From Nocardia arthritidis NBRC 100137 (GTDB lineage: Bacteria; Actinomycetota; Actinomycetes; Mycobacteriales; Mycobacteriaceae): a stretch of 64,000 bases of DNA. Shown piece by piece: positions 25,336 through 34,004 of the stretch. The stretch covers positions 28,655-92,654 of the forward strand of contig NZ_BDBB01000037.1 of assembly GCF_001612765.1 (NCBI RefSeq), in the 5' to 3' direction. Each line of letters begins with the position of its first letter. The stretch's first letter is position 1. A program made the position numbers and the translations under genes. Below the pieces are notes generated by a model. It had not been told where the DNA came from. It did not search any database and saw only the letters and a program-made list of their open reading frames with translations.

Positions 25336-26463
25336 TCAGCTGATACCGAGCCGGCCGGTGCAGGCGGGCCAAGCGCCCCAGCCCTGCCGCTGGCGAGTGA
25401 TCTCGGCGATGGCGATCTGCTCTTCCCTGGTGGCCATGTCGGCGCGGGGGGCGTAGCGCAGTCCGCCCTGTCGCTCCCAGGTGCCCTGGTCGAACTGCAC
25501 ACCGCCGTAGTAGCCGTTGCCGGTGTTGATCGACCAGTTGCCGGTCGACTCGCAGCGGGCCAGCGCGTCCCAGATCGCGCCGTCGCGCACCGGGGGCACC
25601 TCGGTGCCCGGCTTGGCGCCCTTGCGGACGGTCTTCGGCTGCGCCGCCACGGTCACCGTGGAACCGACCGCCTGACGGTCCACTTCCTGACCGTTGACCA
25701 TGGTGACCGCGAACGTGACGTCCTGGACGCCGGGAGCGCCGGGGGACTCCACCACCGTGCGGCTCATGTTCATGGTCGGGTCCTCGATGACGTTCTCCGG
25801 CGGGTCCAGCGGCAGCGTCTCGGTGTGCTGTTCGACCCGCTTGCGTGTCACGGTGACGCGCAAGCCGTTCGTCACCGGAGTGGACGCGGCCGGTTCGACG
25901 GAATCCTGCTCGATCAGCGGGATGCCCGCCACCTCGAGGAATTTGCCGACAGTGGGGGCGGCGGCGCGCACGTCCACCGGGTTTCCGATGCCGTCGACCA
26001 GCGAGACCACGCGCGGGGTGGCGATCATGAGCGTGGCGCCCTGCAGCGGGAGCCGCTCGTCGCGGGCGGGCGAGACGTACACCTCTTTCGAGATCTTCAA
26101 CTGCTCGAGCGCCTCCCCCGCGGTCACGCCGGTGGTCCAGACCCGCTGCGTCATCCCGTCGACGGACAGATCCACCTCGCGGGCGCGGTTGAGCGTGATG
26201 GTCGCGCCGTCGCCGATGTGCGCGGCCAGGGCCGGCGCCACCTTGTCCCGATCGGTCACGGCGAAGCCCGCGGCCTTCAGCACACCGCGCACGTCGCGCG
26301 ACATGGTGGTCTGGAAGAGCTTCTCGCCGTCCACGACGACGGTCACCGTCTTGCGATTCACGATCGCGAGACCGGCGCCGACGATCAGCGTCAGCAGCAG
26401 CGCGCCGACCGCGATGTGCAGCAGCGGCGAACGCGACTGGTTGATCCGCGTGAAGGGGGACAT
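25336..26463 (-). CDS. rpfB: resuscitation-promoting factor RpfB
   Basis: A secreted or membrane-anchored peptidoglycan hydrolase of 375 residues. Order of parts: N-terminal membrane anchor (LLHIAVGALLLTLIVGAGLA), three DUF348 repeats (VVVDGEKLFQTT; NRAREVDLSVDG; ATPRVVSLVDG), a G5 domain (residues about 200-285), and the C-terminal Rpf/lysozyme-like domain WDALARCESTGNWSINTGNG with the catalytic Glu. It lies between tatD and ksgA, its conserved place. ATG 26463 was chosen; GTG 26469 is possible. The 5' region is A+T-richer than its neighbours. Confidence 0.94.
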   Translation of the reverse strand: MSPFTRINQSRSPLLHIAVGALLLTLIVGAGLAIVNRKTVTVVVDGEKLFQTTMSRDVRGVLKAAGFAVTDRDKVAPALAAHIGDGATITLNRAREVDLSVDGMTQRVWTTGVTAGEALEQLKISKEVYVSPARDERLPLQGATLMIATPRVVSLVDGIGNPVDVRAAAPTVGKFLEVAGIPLIEQDSVEPAASTPVTNGLRVTVTRKRVEQHTETLPLDPPENVIEDPTMNMSRTVVESPGAPGVQDVTFAVTMVNGQEVDRQAVGSTVTVAAQPKTVRKGAKPGTEVPPVRDGAIWDALARCESTGNWSINTGNGYYGGVQFDQGTWERQGGLRYAPRADMATREEQIAIAEITRQRQGWGAWPACTGRLGIS

Positions 26464-26660
26464 GGTCACAGCACGATAACGAGGGGTTCGGGCGCCGACA
26501 ACAGCAAGCTCAGGAACAGCGCCTTTTCAATATCACGATCAAATATCGACCCCGCAGGTAAATCACGAAACGGAACGTCGAAAGTGACATAGGACACATT
26601 TCGCATACAACGATGCATTCCGGGCATCCGTGCGCCCCCGCGGGTACGCGGGCGCGGCGC

Positions 26661-27488
26661 TCAGAGCCGGTAGACGCGCCGCGCGTTGTCCGTGGTGATC
26701 TTCGCCAGTTCCAGCGGATCCTGGCCGCGCACTTCGGCCAGCGCCCGCACGGTGTACGGCAGGCAATACGGCTCGTTCGGCGCTCCGCGGAACGGATGCG
26801 GGGTCAGATACGGCGCGTCCGTCTCGACCAGGATCTGGTCGTCGGGCACCACCTTGGCCGCTTCGCGCAATTCGTGCGCGTTCTTGAAGCTCACCGTCCC
26901 GGAGAAGCTGAGGATGTAGCCCTCGGCCACGCAGGACAGCGCCATGTTCGTGTCCGAGGAGAAGCAGTGGAAGATCACCCGCTCCGGCGGGCCCTCGTCC
27001 AGCAGCACGGTGAGCAGGTCGTGATCGGCCTCGCGGTTGTGGATCATGAGCGGCTTGCGGACCCGCTTGGCCAGGTCGATGTGCCAGCGGAAACCCTCGA
27101 TCTGGGTCTCGATGTCGGCGCAGCCGTCCAGCTTGCCCGGCCAGTAGTAATCGAGGCCGGTCTCGCCGACAGCGACCACCCGCGGGTCGTCGGCCAAGCG
27201 CTCCAGCTCGGCCTTGGCGTCGTCGTCGAGTGCGTTCGCCCTGGTCGGATGCAGCGCGACGGCGGCGTACACGCGATCGTCCCAGTGCGCGGCCCGCACC
27301 GCCCACTGCGCGGCGGCCAGGTCGTCGGCGACGGTGACCACTCGGCCGACGCCGACCGAGGCGGCGCGATCGACGATCGCGGCGGTGGACGCCGCGTCGG
27401 TCGCTCCGCAGGCGTCCAGGTGGGTGTGCGCGTCCACGATCGGCGACAGCGGCTCGGGCAGCTTCGGCGCGGGACGTCCCGCGCTCAT
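26661..27488 (-). CDS. tatD: TatD-family metal-dependent DNase
   Basis: A 275-residue TIM-barrel hydrolase with the metal-binding DAHTHLDAC at the N-terminus, VAVGETGLDYYW, PLMIHNREAD, VIFHCFSSD and LVETDAPYLTP. These are the standard metal ligands of the TatD family, 3'-5' exonucleases acting in DNA repair or turnover. It is divergent from metG, with 98 bases between, and followed by rpfB. Confidence 0.92.
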   Translation of the reverse strand: MSAGRPAPKLPEPLSPIVDAHTHLDACGATDAASTAAIVDRAASVGVGRVVTVADDLAAAQWAVRAAHWDDRVYAAVALHPTRANALDDDAKAELERLADDPRVVAVGETGLDYYWPGKLDGCADIETQIEGFRWHIDLAKRVRKPLMIHNREADHDLLTVLLDEGPPERVIFHCFSSDTNMALSCVAEGYILSFSGTVSFKNAHELREAAKVVPDDQILVETDAPYLTPHPFRGAPNEPYCLPYTVRALAEVRGQDPLELAKITTDNARRVYRL

Positions 27489-27586
27489 CGGCGGCCACCG
27501 CGCGGTGCGGACGCGCAGACCCGCGCATCGGCGCAGGGCATATTCACGCGAGCGAAAGAATGCACGCGCATTACAGTAGACACACC

Positions 27587-29146
27587 ATGAGCGAAGCTGA
27601 CCGCCCCGCCTTCTACATCACCACGGCCATCGCCTACCCGAACGGCGCGCCGCACATCGGGCATGCGTACGAGTACATCTCGGCCGACGCCATCGCCCGC
27701 TTCAAGCGCCTCGACGGTTACGACGTGTTCTTCATGACCGGCACCGACGAACACGGCCAGAAGATGCAGCAGGCAGCGGCCGCCGAGGGCATCCCGGTGG
27801 AAGAGCTCTCGGCGCGCAACTCCGACGTGTTCGAGGCGATGGACAAGACGCTCGACATCTCCTTCGACCGGTTCATCCGCACCACCGACGCGGACCACCA
27901 CGCCGCCAGCGTCGCCATCTGGGAGCGAATGCTGGCCAACGGCGACATCTACCTGGGCAACTACTCGGGCTGGTACTCGGTGCGCGACGAGGCGTTCTAC
28001 ACCGACGAGGAGACCACGGTGTTGGAGGACGGCACCCGCATCTCGACCGAGTCCAAGACGCCGGTCACCTGGACCGAGGAGTCGAACTACTTCTTCCGGC
28101 TGTCGGCCTACCAGGACAAGCTGCTGGCGCTCTACGAGGAGCACCCGGAGTTCATCGCGCCCGCCACCCGGCGCAACGAGATCGTCAGCTACGTCAAGGC
28201 GGGCCTGAAGGACCTCTCCATCTCGCGCACCACCTTCGACTGGGGTGTGCCGGTGCCCGGCCATCCCGACCACGTGATGTACGTCTGGGTGGACGCGCTG
28301 ACGAACTACATCACCGGCGTCGGCTTCCCCGACACCTCCTCCGCCGCCTTCGGCAAGTTCTGGCCCGCCGACGTGCACATCATCGGCAAGGACATCACGC
28401 GGTTCCACACGGTGTACTGGCCCGCGTTCCTGATGTCGGCCGGTATCGAGCTGCCCAAACGCGTGTTCGTGCACGGGTTCCTGTACAACAAGGGCGAGAA
28501 GATGTCCAAGTCGGTCGGCAACGTGGTCGACCCGCTGGAACTGGTCGAGAACTACGGTTTGGACGCGGTGCGCTTCTTCCTGCTGCGGGAGATCTCCTAC
28601 GGCCAGGACGGCAGCTACAGCCACGAGGCCATCGTGGGCCGGATCAACAGCGACCTGGCCAACGAGTTCGGCAATCTGGTGCAGCGCAGCACCAAGCTGG
28701 TCGCACGGGACTGCGGCGGCGTGGTGCCGACCCCCGGCGAGTTCACCGATGACGACCGCGCCCTGCTGGATCTGGCGGGCGGTCTGCTGGAGCGTTGCCG
28801 GGCCGAGTTCGACGCGCAGCAGATGCATCTCGCGCTGGAGGCGATCTGGCTGACCCTGGGCGAGACCAACCGGTATTTCTCCGCGCAGGCGCCGTGGGCG
28901 CTGGCGAAGTCCGGTACGCCGGAGGATCTCGCCCGCGAGGCGACCGTGCTGTACGTGACGCTGGAGGTGCTGCGCATCGTCGCGATCCTGGTGCAGCCGG
29001 TGCTGCCGGGGTCGGCGGGCCGCATCCTCGACCAGCTGGGGCAACAGAGCCGGACGTTCGCCGATATCGCGACCCCGATCGAGCCCGGGCTGACGCTGCC
29101 CGCGCCGGAACCGGTGTTCCCCAAGTACATCGAACCGAAGGACTGA
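27587..29146 (+). CDS. metG: methionyl-tRNA synthetase
   Basis: A class I synthetase of 519 residues. HIGH is intact (His23-His26 in APHIGHAYEY) and KMSKS lies near residue 305 (GEKMSKSVGN). The connective peptide has lost the zinc-knuckle cysteines, as in the short MetRS type without a C-terminal tRNA-binding extension. ATG 27587 is chosen over an upstream in-frame ATG at 27560. An inverted repeat begins at the stop codon. Confidence 0.95.
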   Translation: MSEADRPAFYITTAIAYPNGAPHIGHAYEYISADAIARFKRLDGYDVFFMTGTDEHGQKMQQAAAAEGIPVEELSARNSDVFEAMDKTLDISFDRFIRTTDADHHAASVAIWERMLANGDIYLGNYSGWYSVRDEAFYTDEETTVLEDGTRISTESKTPVTWTEESNYFFRLSAYQDKLLALYEEHPEFIAPATRRNEIVSYVKAGLKDLSISRTTFDWGVPVPGHPDHVMYVWVDALTNYITGVGFPDTSSAAFGKFWPADVHIIGKDITRFHTVYWPAFLMSAGIELPKRVFVHGFLYNKGEKMSKSVGNVVDPLELVENYGLDAVRFFLLREISYGQDGSYSHEAIVGRINSDLANEFGNLVQRSTKLVARDCGGVVPTPGEFTDDDRALLDLAGGLLERCRAEFDAQQMHLALEAIWLTLGETNRYFSAQAPWALAKSGTPEDLAREATVLYVTLEVLRIVAILVQPVLPGSAGRILDQLGQQSRTFADIATPIEPGLTLPAPEPVFPKYIEPKD

Positions 29147-29211
29147 TCGTTCCGGCCCGCGCCAAGCAGGCTGGAACGATAAGGCGCACAACACTTTCGC
29201 CGTGTTGCGCG
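29146..29211. terminator. two hairpins after metG
   Basis: ATCGTTCC (29146-29153) pairs with GGAACGAT (29173-29180). A second stem, CAACAC (29189-29194) with GTGTTG (29202-29207), extends outward after one mismatch. They may end metG transcription; the second could equally be an operator for the TetR gene that starts 157 bases further on. Confidence 0.4.
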
Positions 29212-29367
29212 GCACCATGCCCACGGGTGGATCCACCTGCCTTCCCACCGTGGAATGCGTTGTCGGATAATGAAACACCGGTTCGCGGCCTGGCGACACC
29301 CCGGACCGTGTGCGATCGGTACGACGACGTTCCGTTCGGGATCGGTTCCGGCACAGAGAGGGCACAC

Positions 29368-30036
29368 ATGGGCCAGCAGCACGCGACGGCATCCGTTCAC
29401 CGGTCCGGTTTCGCCGAGCGGCATCGGGCGGCACGCGAAGCCGTGCTCGCGTCGCAACGCGGCAGGCTGGTCGAGGCGATGGTGAAGTCCGTGGACAGCA
29501 AGGGCTATCCGGCCACCACGCTCACCGACATCGTGGCCACGGCCAGGGTTTCGCGCACCACCTTCTACGACCATTTCGCCAACAAAGAGGAGTGCTTCGC
29601 CGAGGCGGTGCACACCGGGGTCGACATCGTCGCGACCCGGATCGCCGAGGAACTCGCCCAGTTGCCGCCGGACGCCGACGCCTACGCGAAGATCGAATCC
29701 ATCGTGGTGACCTTCTGCCGGACCGTCGCCACCGAGCCGGATTTCGCCCGGCTGGTGCTGGTGGAGTCGTTCAAGGTGAACCAGGAGGCCGTCGGCTACC
29801 GCGACCTGGCCGTCGACCGCTTCGCCCAGCTGTATCGGGTGTTCTACGACCAGGCGCGCGAGGCGGACCCGGCGCTGCCGGAACTCTCCGATGGGCTCAT
29901 CGCCCTGATCCCGGACGCGATCGGCGAACGGACGCGGCGGGTCATCGTCTCCGACGGACCCGCGCGGGTGCCGGATCTGGCGCCGCTTTTCGTCGAGTTC
30001 GTCATGACCGCCCTCGGGTTGGCGGTTCCGTCCTGA
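29368..30036 (+). CDS. TetR-family regulator
   Basis: A 222-residue regulator with the helix-turn-helix TTLTDIVATARVSRTTFYDHFANKEECF, preceded by a 40-residue basic extension. GAGGG lies seven bases before the ATG at 29368. The C-terminal ligand domain (FCRTVATEPDFARLVLVESF) gives no ligand clue. It stands alone between metG and the PEP-mutase-like gene, so its target is not evident from context. Confidence 0.82.
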   Translation: MGQQHATASVHRSGFAERHRAAREAVLASQRGRLVEAMVKSVDSKGYPATTLTDIVATARVSRTTFYDHFANKEECFAEAVHTGVDIVATRIAEELAQLPPDADAYAKIESIVVTFCRTVATEPDFARLVLVESFKVNQEAVGYRDLAVDRFAQLYRVFYDQAREADPALPELSDGLIALIPDAIGERTRRVIVSDGPARVPDLAPLFVEFVMTALGLAVPS

Positions 30037-30117
30037 ACACCGCGACTGCCGTGCCGGCCTTCCGCTGTGCGCGGCAGGTACCCCACCGGCGGTCCGGTGA
30101 GGTACCTGGCGCGGGTC

Positions 30118-30870
30118 TCACTTCCAGCGGTCGAGCAAGGTCTCGATCTCCTTGGTCAGCACGGCCTGCAAGAAGGGGCCGAAGGTGATCCGTGCGACGC
30201 CCTGCTCGGCGAGTGCGGCCTTGTCGGCCTGGTCCGGCGCGACGGTGGCGCTGATCGGCAGCGGCAGCTCACCGGTCAGGCGGCGCATGTCGGCCTCGGT
30301 GTGGCGGCCCACCGGGAACAGCACGTCCGCGCCCGCCTCGGCGGCCAGCTTCAGGCGCTCGATGGCGCGGTCGACGCGATCGGACGCCTCGCCGTCCTGA
30401 CGCAGGAACAGATCGGTACGCGCGTTGATCACCAGGTGCACACCCGCCGCGTCGGCGGCCTTGCGCAGGCCGTGCACGAGGTCGGCGTGCTCTTGTGCCG
30501 CGCGCAGCCGCTTGCCCTCGCTGTGCACGGTGTCCTCGATGTTGAGCCCGATCGCACCCGCTTCCAGCAGCCCGTCGACCAGCCGGGCGGGCTCCTGCCC
30601 GTAGCCCGACTCGATGTCGACCGACACCGGCACGTCCACCGCCGCCGTGATCTGCCGTACCCGGGTCATCGACTCGTCGAACGTCATCTTCTCCCCGTCC
30701 TCGCGGCCGATCGAGTCGGCCAGCGGGTGACTGCCGACCGTCAAGGCCGGAAAGCCCGCCGCCACGGCGACCTTCGCGGACCAGGCGTCCCACACCGTGG
30801 GGAAGACTCCGGGGTCCCCCGGCACGTGCAATCCGAGAAACGTCGTGGCCTTGCTCTCCAGAGAAGTCAT
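30118..30870 (-). CDS. isocitrate lyase/PEP mutase superfamily protein
   Basis: A 250-residue TIM-barrel protein with VWDAWSAKVAVAAGFPALTVGSHPLADSIG, VDIESGYGQ (metal-binding Asp/Glu) and GLNIEDTVH. These mark the PEP mutase/2-methylisocitrate lyase/oxaloacetate hydrolase superfamily. The Cys of true isocitrate lyases (KKCGH) is absent, so a C-C or P-C lyase of other specificity is likely. ATG 30870 is preferred because conserved sequence starts there; ATG 30882 adds four residues. Confidence 0.78.
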   Translation of the reverse strand: MTSLESKATTFLGLHVPGDPGVFPTVWDAWSAKVAVAAGFPALTVGSHPLADSIGREDGEKMTFDESMTRVRQITAAVDVPVSVDIESGYGQEPARLVDGLLEAGAIGLNIEDTVHSEGKRLRAAQEHADLVHGLRKAADAAGVHLVINARTDLFLRQDGEASDRVDRAIERLKLAAEAGADVLFPVGRHTEADMRRLTGELPLPISATVAPDQADKAALAEQGVARITFGPFLQAVLTKEIETLLDRWK

Positions 30871-30948
30871 ACCGATGATCATGCCCGCCGCACCACTTCG
30901 GGTCGACCATGCGCGGCGGAGCGAAACCTCACAGGGAGGCGGTCGGGC

Positions 30949-31788
30949 CTACGGCGTGCGGCGCGCGGTGAGAACCGCGTCGTAGAGTTCGCGACGGGAA
31001 ACGGCGTGGACGGCGGCGACCTCCGCGCAGGCGTCCTTGAGTCGGGCGCCCGCGGCGGTCAGTGATTCGACGGCGTCGACCAGGTCCGCGGGGTCGGCGG
31101 CGGAAGGCTGGGCGCCCGCGAGCACCACCGTGATCTCGCCGCGCGCGCCCTCGACGGCCCACTGGGCGAGTTCGGCCAGGGTGCCGCGCACGACTTCCTC
31201 GTAGGTCTTGGTCAGTTCTCGGCAGACGGCGGCGCGGCGGTCCGGACCGAGGATCTCGACCGCGTCGGCCAGGCAGTCGGCGAGCCGGTGCGGCGCCTCG
31301 AAGAAGACGCAGGCCCGTGATTCGGCGGCCAGCGTGCGCAACCATTCCCGGCGCTGGCCGGATTTACGCGGCGGGAATCCGTCGAAGCAGAACCGTTCCA
31401 CCGGCAAGGCCGACAGCGCGAGCGCCGTAGTCACCGCCGAGGGGCCGGGCAGGCAGGTCACCGGCAGATCGCGCTCGACGCACGCCGCCACCATGCGGTA
31501 GCCGGGATCGCTCACCGACGGCATGCCCGCGTCGGTGACCAGCAGCACCGTGCGGCCGTCGGCGATCTCGTCGAGCAGCATCGGGATCCGCGCGGTCTCG
31601 ACGTGGTCGTAGAAACTCACCACTCGGCCGGAGATCTCGACGCCGAGCGCCTTGGCCAGTGACCTGGTGCGCCGGGTGTCCTCGGCGGCCACCACGTCGG
31701 CGGTCGCCAGCGCCTCGCGCAGGCGCTGCGAGGCATCCCCGATGTCGCCCATCGGTGTCGCCGCGAGCACCAGCCTGCCGGTCGTCAC
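30949..31788 (-). CDS. rsmI: 16S rRNA (cytidine-1402 2'-O)-methyltransferase
   Basis: A 279-residue SAM-dependent methyltransferase of the tetrapyrrole-methylase fold. Typical parts are ATPMGDIGDASQRLREAL, AAEDTRRTRSL, TDAGMPSVSDPGYRMV and CLPGPSAVTTALALS. GTG 31788 gives the usual N-terminus. It is divergent from the mannosyltransferase gene, an arrangement conserved in M. tuberculosis. Confidence 0.93.
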   Translation of the reverse strand: MTTGRLVLAATPMGDIGDASQRLREALATADVVAAEDTRRTRSLAKALGVEISGRVVSFYDHVETARIPMLLDEIADGRTVLLVTDAGMPSVSDPGYRMVAACVERDLPVTCLPGPSAVTTALALSALPVERFCFDGFPPRKSGQRREWLRTLAAESRACVFFEAPHRLADCLADAVEILGPDRRAAVCRELTKTYEEVVRGTLAELAQWAVEGARGEITVVLAGAQPSAADPADLVDAVESLTAAGARLKDACAEVAAVHAVSRRELYDAVLTARRTP

Positions 31789-31798
31789 TGTCGCTGTT

Positions 31799-31987
31799 CC
31801 GCCTCTCCGAGTAGTCAGGCCGTACAAGTCGGGTGTCGAAGGATCGCGTTCAGATCCTGCGTGGGGTGCTGCGCGAGGTCCGGGCGTACCCGATGAGTTA
31901 CCCAGGTGCTGACGAAACCGTTTCGTAGCGTATTCCGGTCTCGGCGAAACCACCCAACGCGTACGGCCTGAACACCCGGAGAGGCGG
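31799..31987. promoter_or_regulatory. mirrored promoter region between rsmI and pmt
   Basis: The 27 bases at 31799-31825 and those at 31961-31987 are reverse complements except at three positions; the innermost 11 (TCAGGCCGTAC / GTACGGCCTGA) match exactly. Each arm lies just upstream of one of the two divergent start codons. Between them ACGAAACCGTTTCGT (31912-31926) is a perfect palindrome. The layout suggests that both genes carry the same leader element and share a central operator. Confidence 0.6.
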
Positions 31988-32006
31988 CACAGCATACGAT
32001 CGGGGC

Positions 32007-33632
32007 GTGACCCAGGTGACCGACCAGCGCGCGACCGCACGGTTCGGAACCGTGCCCTCCTGGTCGAGCCCGGGCCCGCTGCGGCCGCCGCCGGACTTCG
32101 GGCCTGACGACCGCCTGCGCGGCTGGCTGGTGACGGCGTTCCTCACCGCGATCGCGGCGGTGACCCGATTCACGATGCTCAACTACCCGACCGACGCCGG
32201 CACACCGGTGTTCGACGAGAAGCACTACGCCCCGCAGGCCTGGCAGATGCTCACCGGCGGCTGGGTGGAGGACAACCCCGGCTACGGGCTGGTGGTGCAT
32301 CCTCCGGTCGGCAAGCAGTTCATCGCGATCGGCGAGGCGATATTCGGCTACAACGGCTGGGGCTGGCGCTTCACCGCCGCGCTGGCCGGAACCGTGCTGG
32401 TGCTGCTGGTGATCCGGATCGTGCGCCGGATGGCGCGCTCCACCCTGATCGGCGCGATCGCGGGCATCCTGCTGATCGCCGACGGGCTCACCTTCGTCTC
32501 CTCGCGCATCGGCATGCTCGACATCTTCATGGGGTTGTTCGTCACCGCCGCGTTCGGTTGCCTGATCGTCGACCGCGACGAGGTCCGCGCCCGGTTCGCC
32601 CGCGCGGACGCCGACGGCCGGATCGGCGTGACGGCCTGGGGGCCGCGCCTCGGGGTGCGCTGGTGGCGCTTCGGCGCGGGCGTGCTGCTCGGCCTGGCCT
32701 GTGGAACCAAATGGTCCGGCGTCTATTTCATCGCCGCCTTCGGCCTGCTGAGCGTCTACTACGATCTCGCCGCGCGACGCGACTACGGGGTGCGCCGTCC
32801 CTGGCTCGGCGTCGCGCTGCGCGATATCGGGCCCGCGCTCTACGCGCTGGTCCTCGTGCCCCTCGGCGTCTATCTGGCCGGCTACTGGGCCTGGTTCACG
32901 AGCGAGACGGGCGTGTACCGGTACATGCCCGGCAATCCGTCCGCGCCGACCGACCCGATCGGTACCGGCGGATTCTGGTCGCATGTGGTGCCGGGCGCGC
33001 TGCGTTCGCTCTGGTACTTCAACGCCAGGTCGCTGGAATTCCACACGGAGCTGACCAATTCGGCGGGCAACCATCACCCGTGGGAATCCAAACCGTGGAC
33101 CTGGCCCATGGGTCTGCGCCCGATGCTGTACTACTACGCCGACAGCGGCGTCACCGGTTGCGGCCAGACGCAATGCGTGAAGGCGGTGATGCTGATCGGG
33201 ACGCCCGCCATCTGGTGGGTCGCGGGTCCGGTACTGGCCTGGATGCTGTGGCGCGTCGTAACCCGTCGCGATTGGCGCTACGGCGCGGTGCTGGTCGGTT
33301 ACGGCGCCGCGCTGCTGCCCTGGTTCGCCACGCTCGACCGGCAGATGTACTACTTCTACGCCGTCCCGATGGCCCCTTTCCTGGTGATGGGCGTGGCGCT
33401 GGCGCTCGGCGACGTGCTCGGCCCGGCGCACCCGAGCACTATTCCGCGCAGCCCCGCCGGGACCTATCTACCCGCCCCGCCGAACGAACGGCGCAGCCTC
33501 GGACTGCTCGCGGTCTGTCTCTACCTGGGCCTGGTTATCGCCAACTTCATCTGGCTCTGGCCGATTCTCACCGCCCTGCCGATCACCCCCGGCAATTGGC
33601 ACGACCATCTCTGGTTGCCGAGCTGGCGGTAA
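32007..33632 (+). CDS. pmt: protein O-mannosyltransferase (PMT family)
   Basis: A GT-C membrane glycosyltransferase of 541 residues that moves mannose from polyprenyl-phosphate-mannose to secreted proteins. The luminal catalytic motif FDEKHYAPQAWQML lies near residue 70, HPPVGKQFIAIGE follows, and about ten hydrophobic segments are visible up to the C-terminus (LAVCLYLGLVIANFIWLWPI). It lies between rsmI and the arcA region, the same neighbourhood as the M. tuberculosis Rv1002c protein mannosyltransferase. Confidence 0.92.
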   Translation: MTQVTDQRATARFGTVPSWSSPGPLRPPPDFGPDDRLRGWLVTAFLTAIAAVTRFTMLNYPTDAGTPVFDEKHYAPQAWQMLTGGWVEDNPGYGLVVHPPVGKQFIAIGEAIFGYNGWGWRFTAALAGTVLVLLVIRIVRRMARSTLIGAIAGILLIADGLTFVSSRIGMLDIFMGLFVTAAFGCLIVDRDEVRARFARADADGRIGVTAWGPRLGVRWWRFGAGVLLGLACGTKWSGVYFIAAFGLLSVYYDLAARRDYGVRRPWLGVALRDIGPALYALVLVPLGVYLAGYWAWFTSETGVYRYMPGNPSAPTDPIGTGGFWSHVVPGALRSLWYFNARSLEFHTELTNSAGNHHPWESKPWTWPMGLRPMLYYYADSGVTGCGQTQCVKAVMLIGTPAIWWVAGPVLAWMLWRVVTRRDWRYGAVLVGYGAALLPWFATLDRQMYYFYAVPMAPFLVMGVALALGDVLGPAHPSTIPRSPAGTYLPAPPNERRSLGLLAVCLYLGLVIANFIWLWPILTALPITPGNWHDHLWLPSWR

Positions 33633-33636
33633 CGGC

Positions 33637-33996
33637 TCACCCTTCCAAAGCCGCCTGCACGTAACGCAGGGCCGTGGCGTCGTCCAATCCCAATCTGCGC
33701 ACCGTCGCGACGTAGGCGGTAGCCGCGCGGCCCGCGACGTCGCGGGTGGGGTCACCGGACGACGCGATGAACGAGCCTTGCCTGCCCCGTGTTTCGACCA
33801 CGCCGTCGGCCTCCAGCTCACGGTAGGCGCGCGCCACCGTGTTGGGCGCGAGGCCGAGTTGCGCGGCCAGGGCGCGGACGGTCGGGATCTTGGTTCCGGC
33901 CGTCAGCTCGCCGGAGCGCACCTGGGCGATGACGGCGAGGCGTAGCTGCTCGTAGGGCGGCACAGCGGATTCGTGGGAGACCGTGACGGTGAACAT
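33637..33996 (-). CDS. short GntR-family (YtrA-type) regulator
   Basis: A 119-residue protein made almost entirely of a GntR winged helix: PPYEQLRLAVIAQVRSGEL, TKIPTVRALAAQLGLAPNTVARAYRELE and GVVETRGRQGSFIA, followed by a short helical tail. This is the YtrA-like subgroup. ATG 33996 lies 9 bases after the arcA stop; a GTG at 34008 overlaps that stop and is also possible. It reads on from arcA and probably forms an operon with it. It is convergent with pmt, whose stop is only four bases away. Confidence 0.83.
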   Translation of the reverse strand: MFTVTVSHESAVPPYEQLRLAVIAQVRSGELTAGTKIPTVRALAAQLGLAPNTVARAYRELEADGVVETRGRQGSFIASSGDPTRDVAGRAATAYVATVRRLGLDDATALRYVQAALEG

Positions 33997-34004
33997 GCCC
34001 GCGC

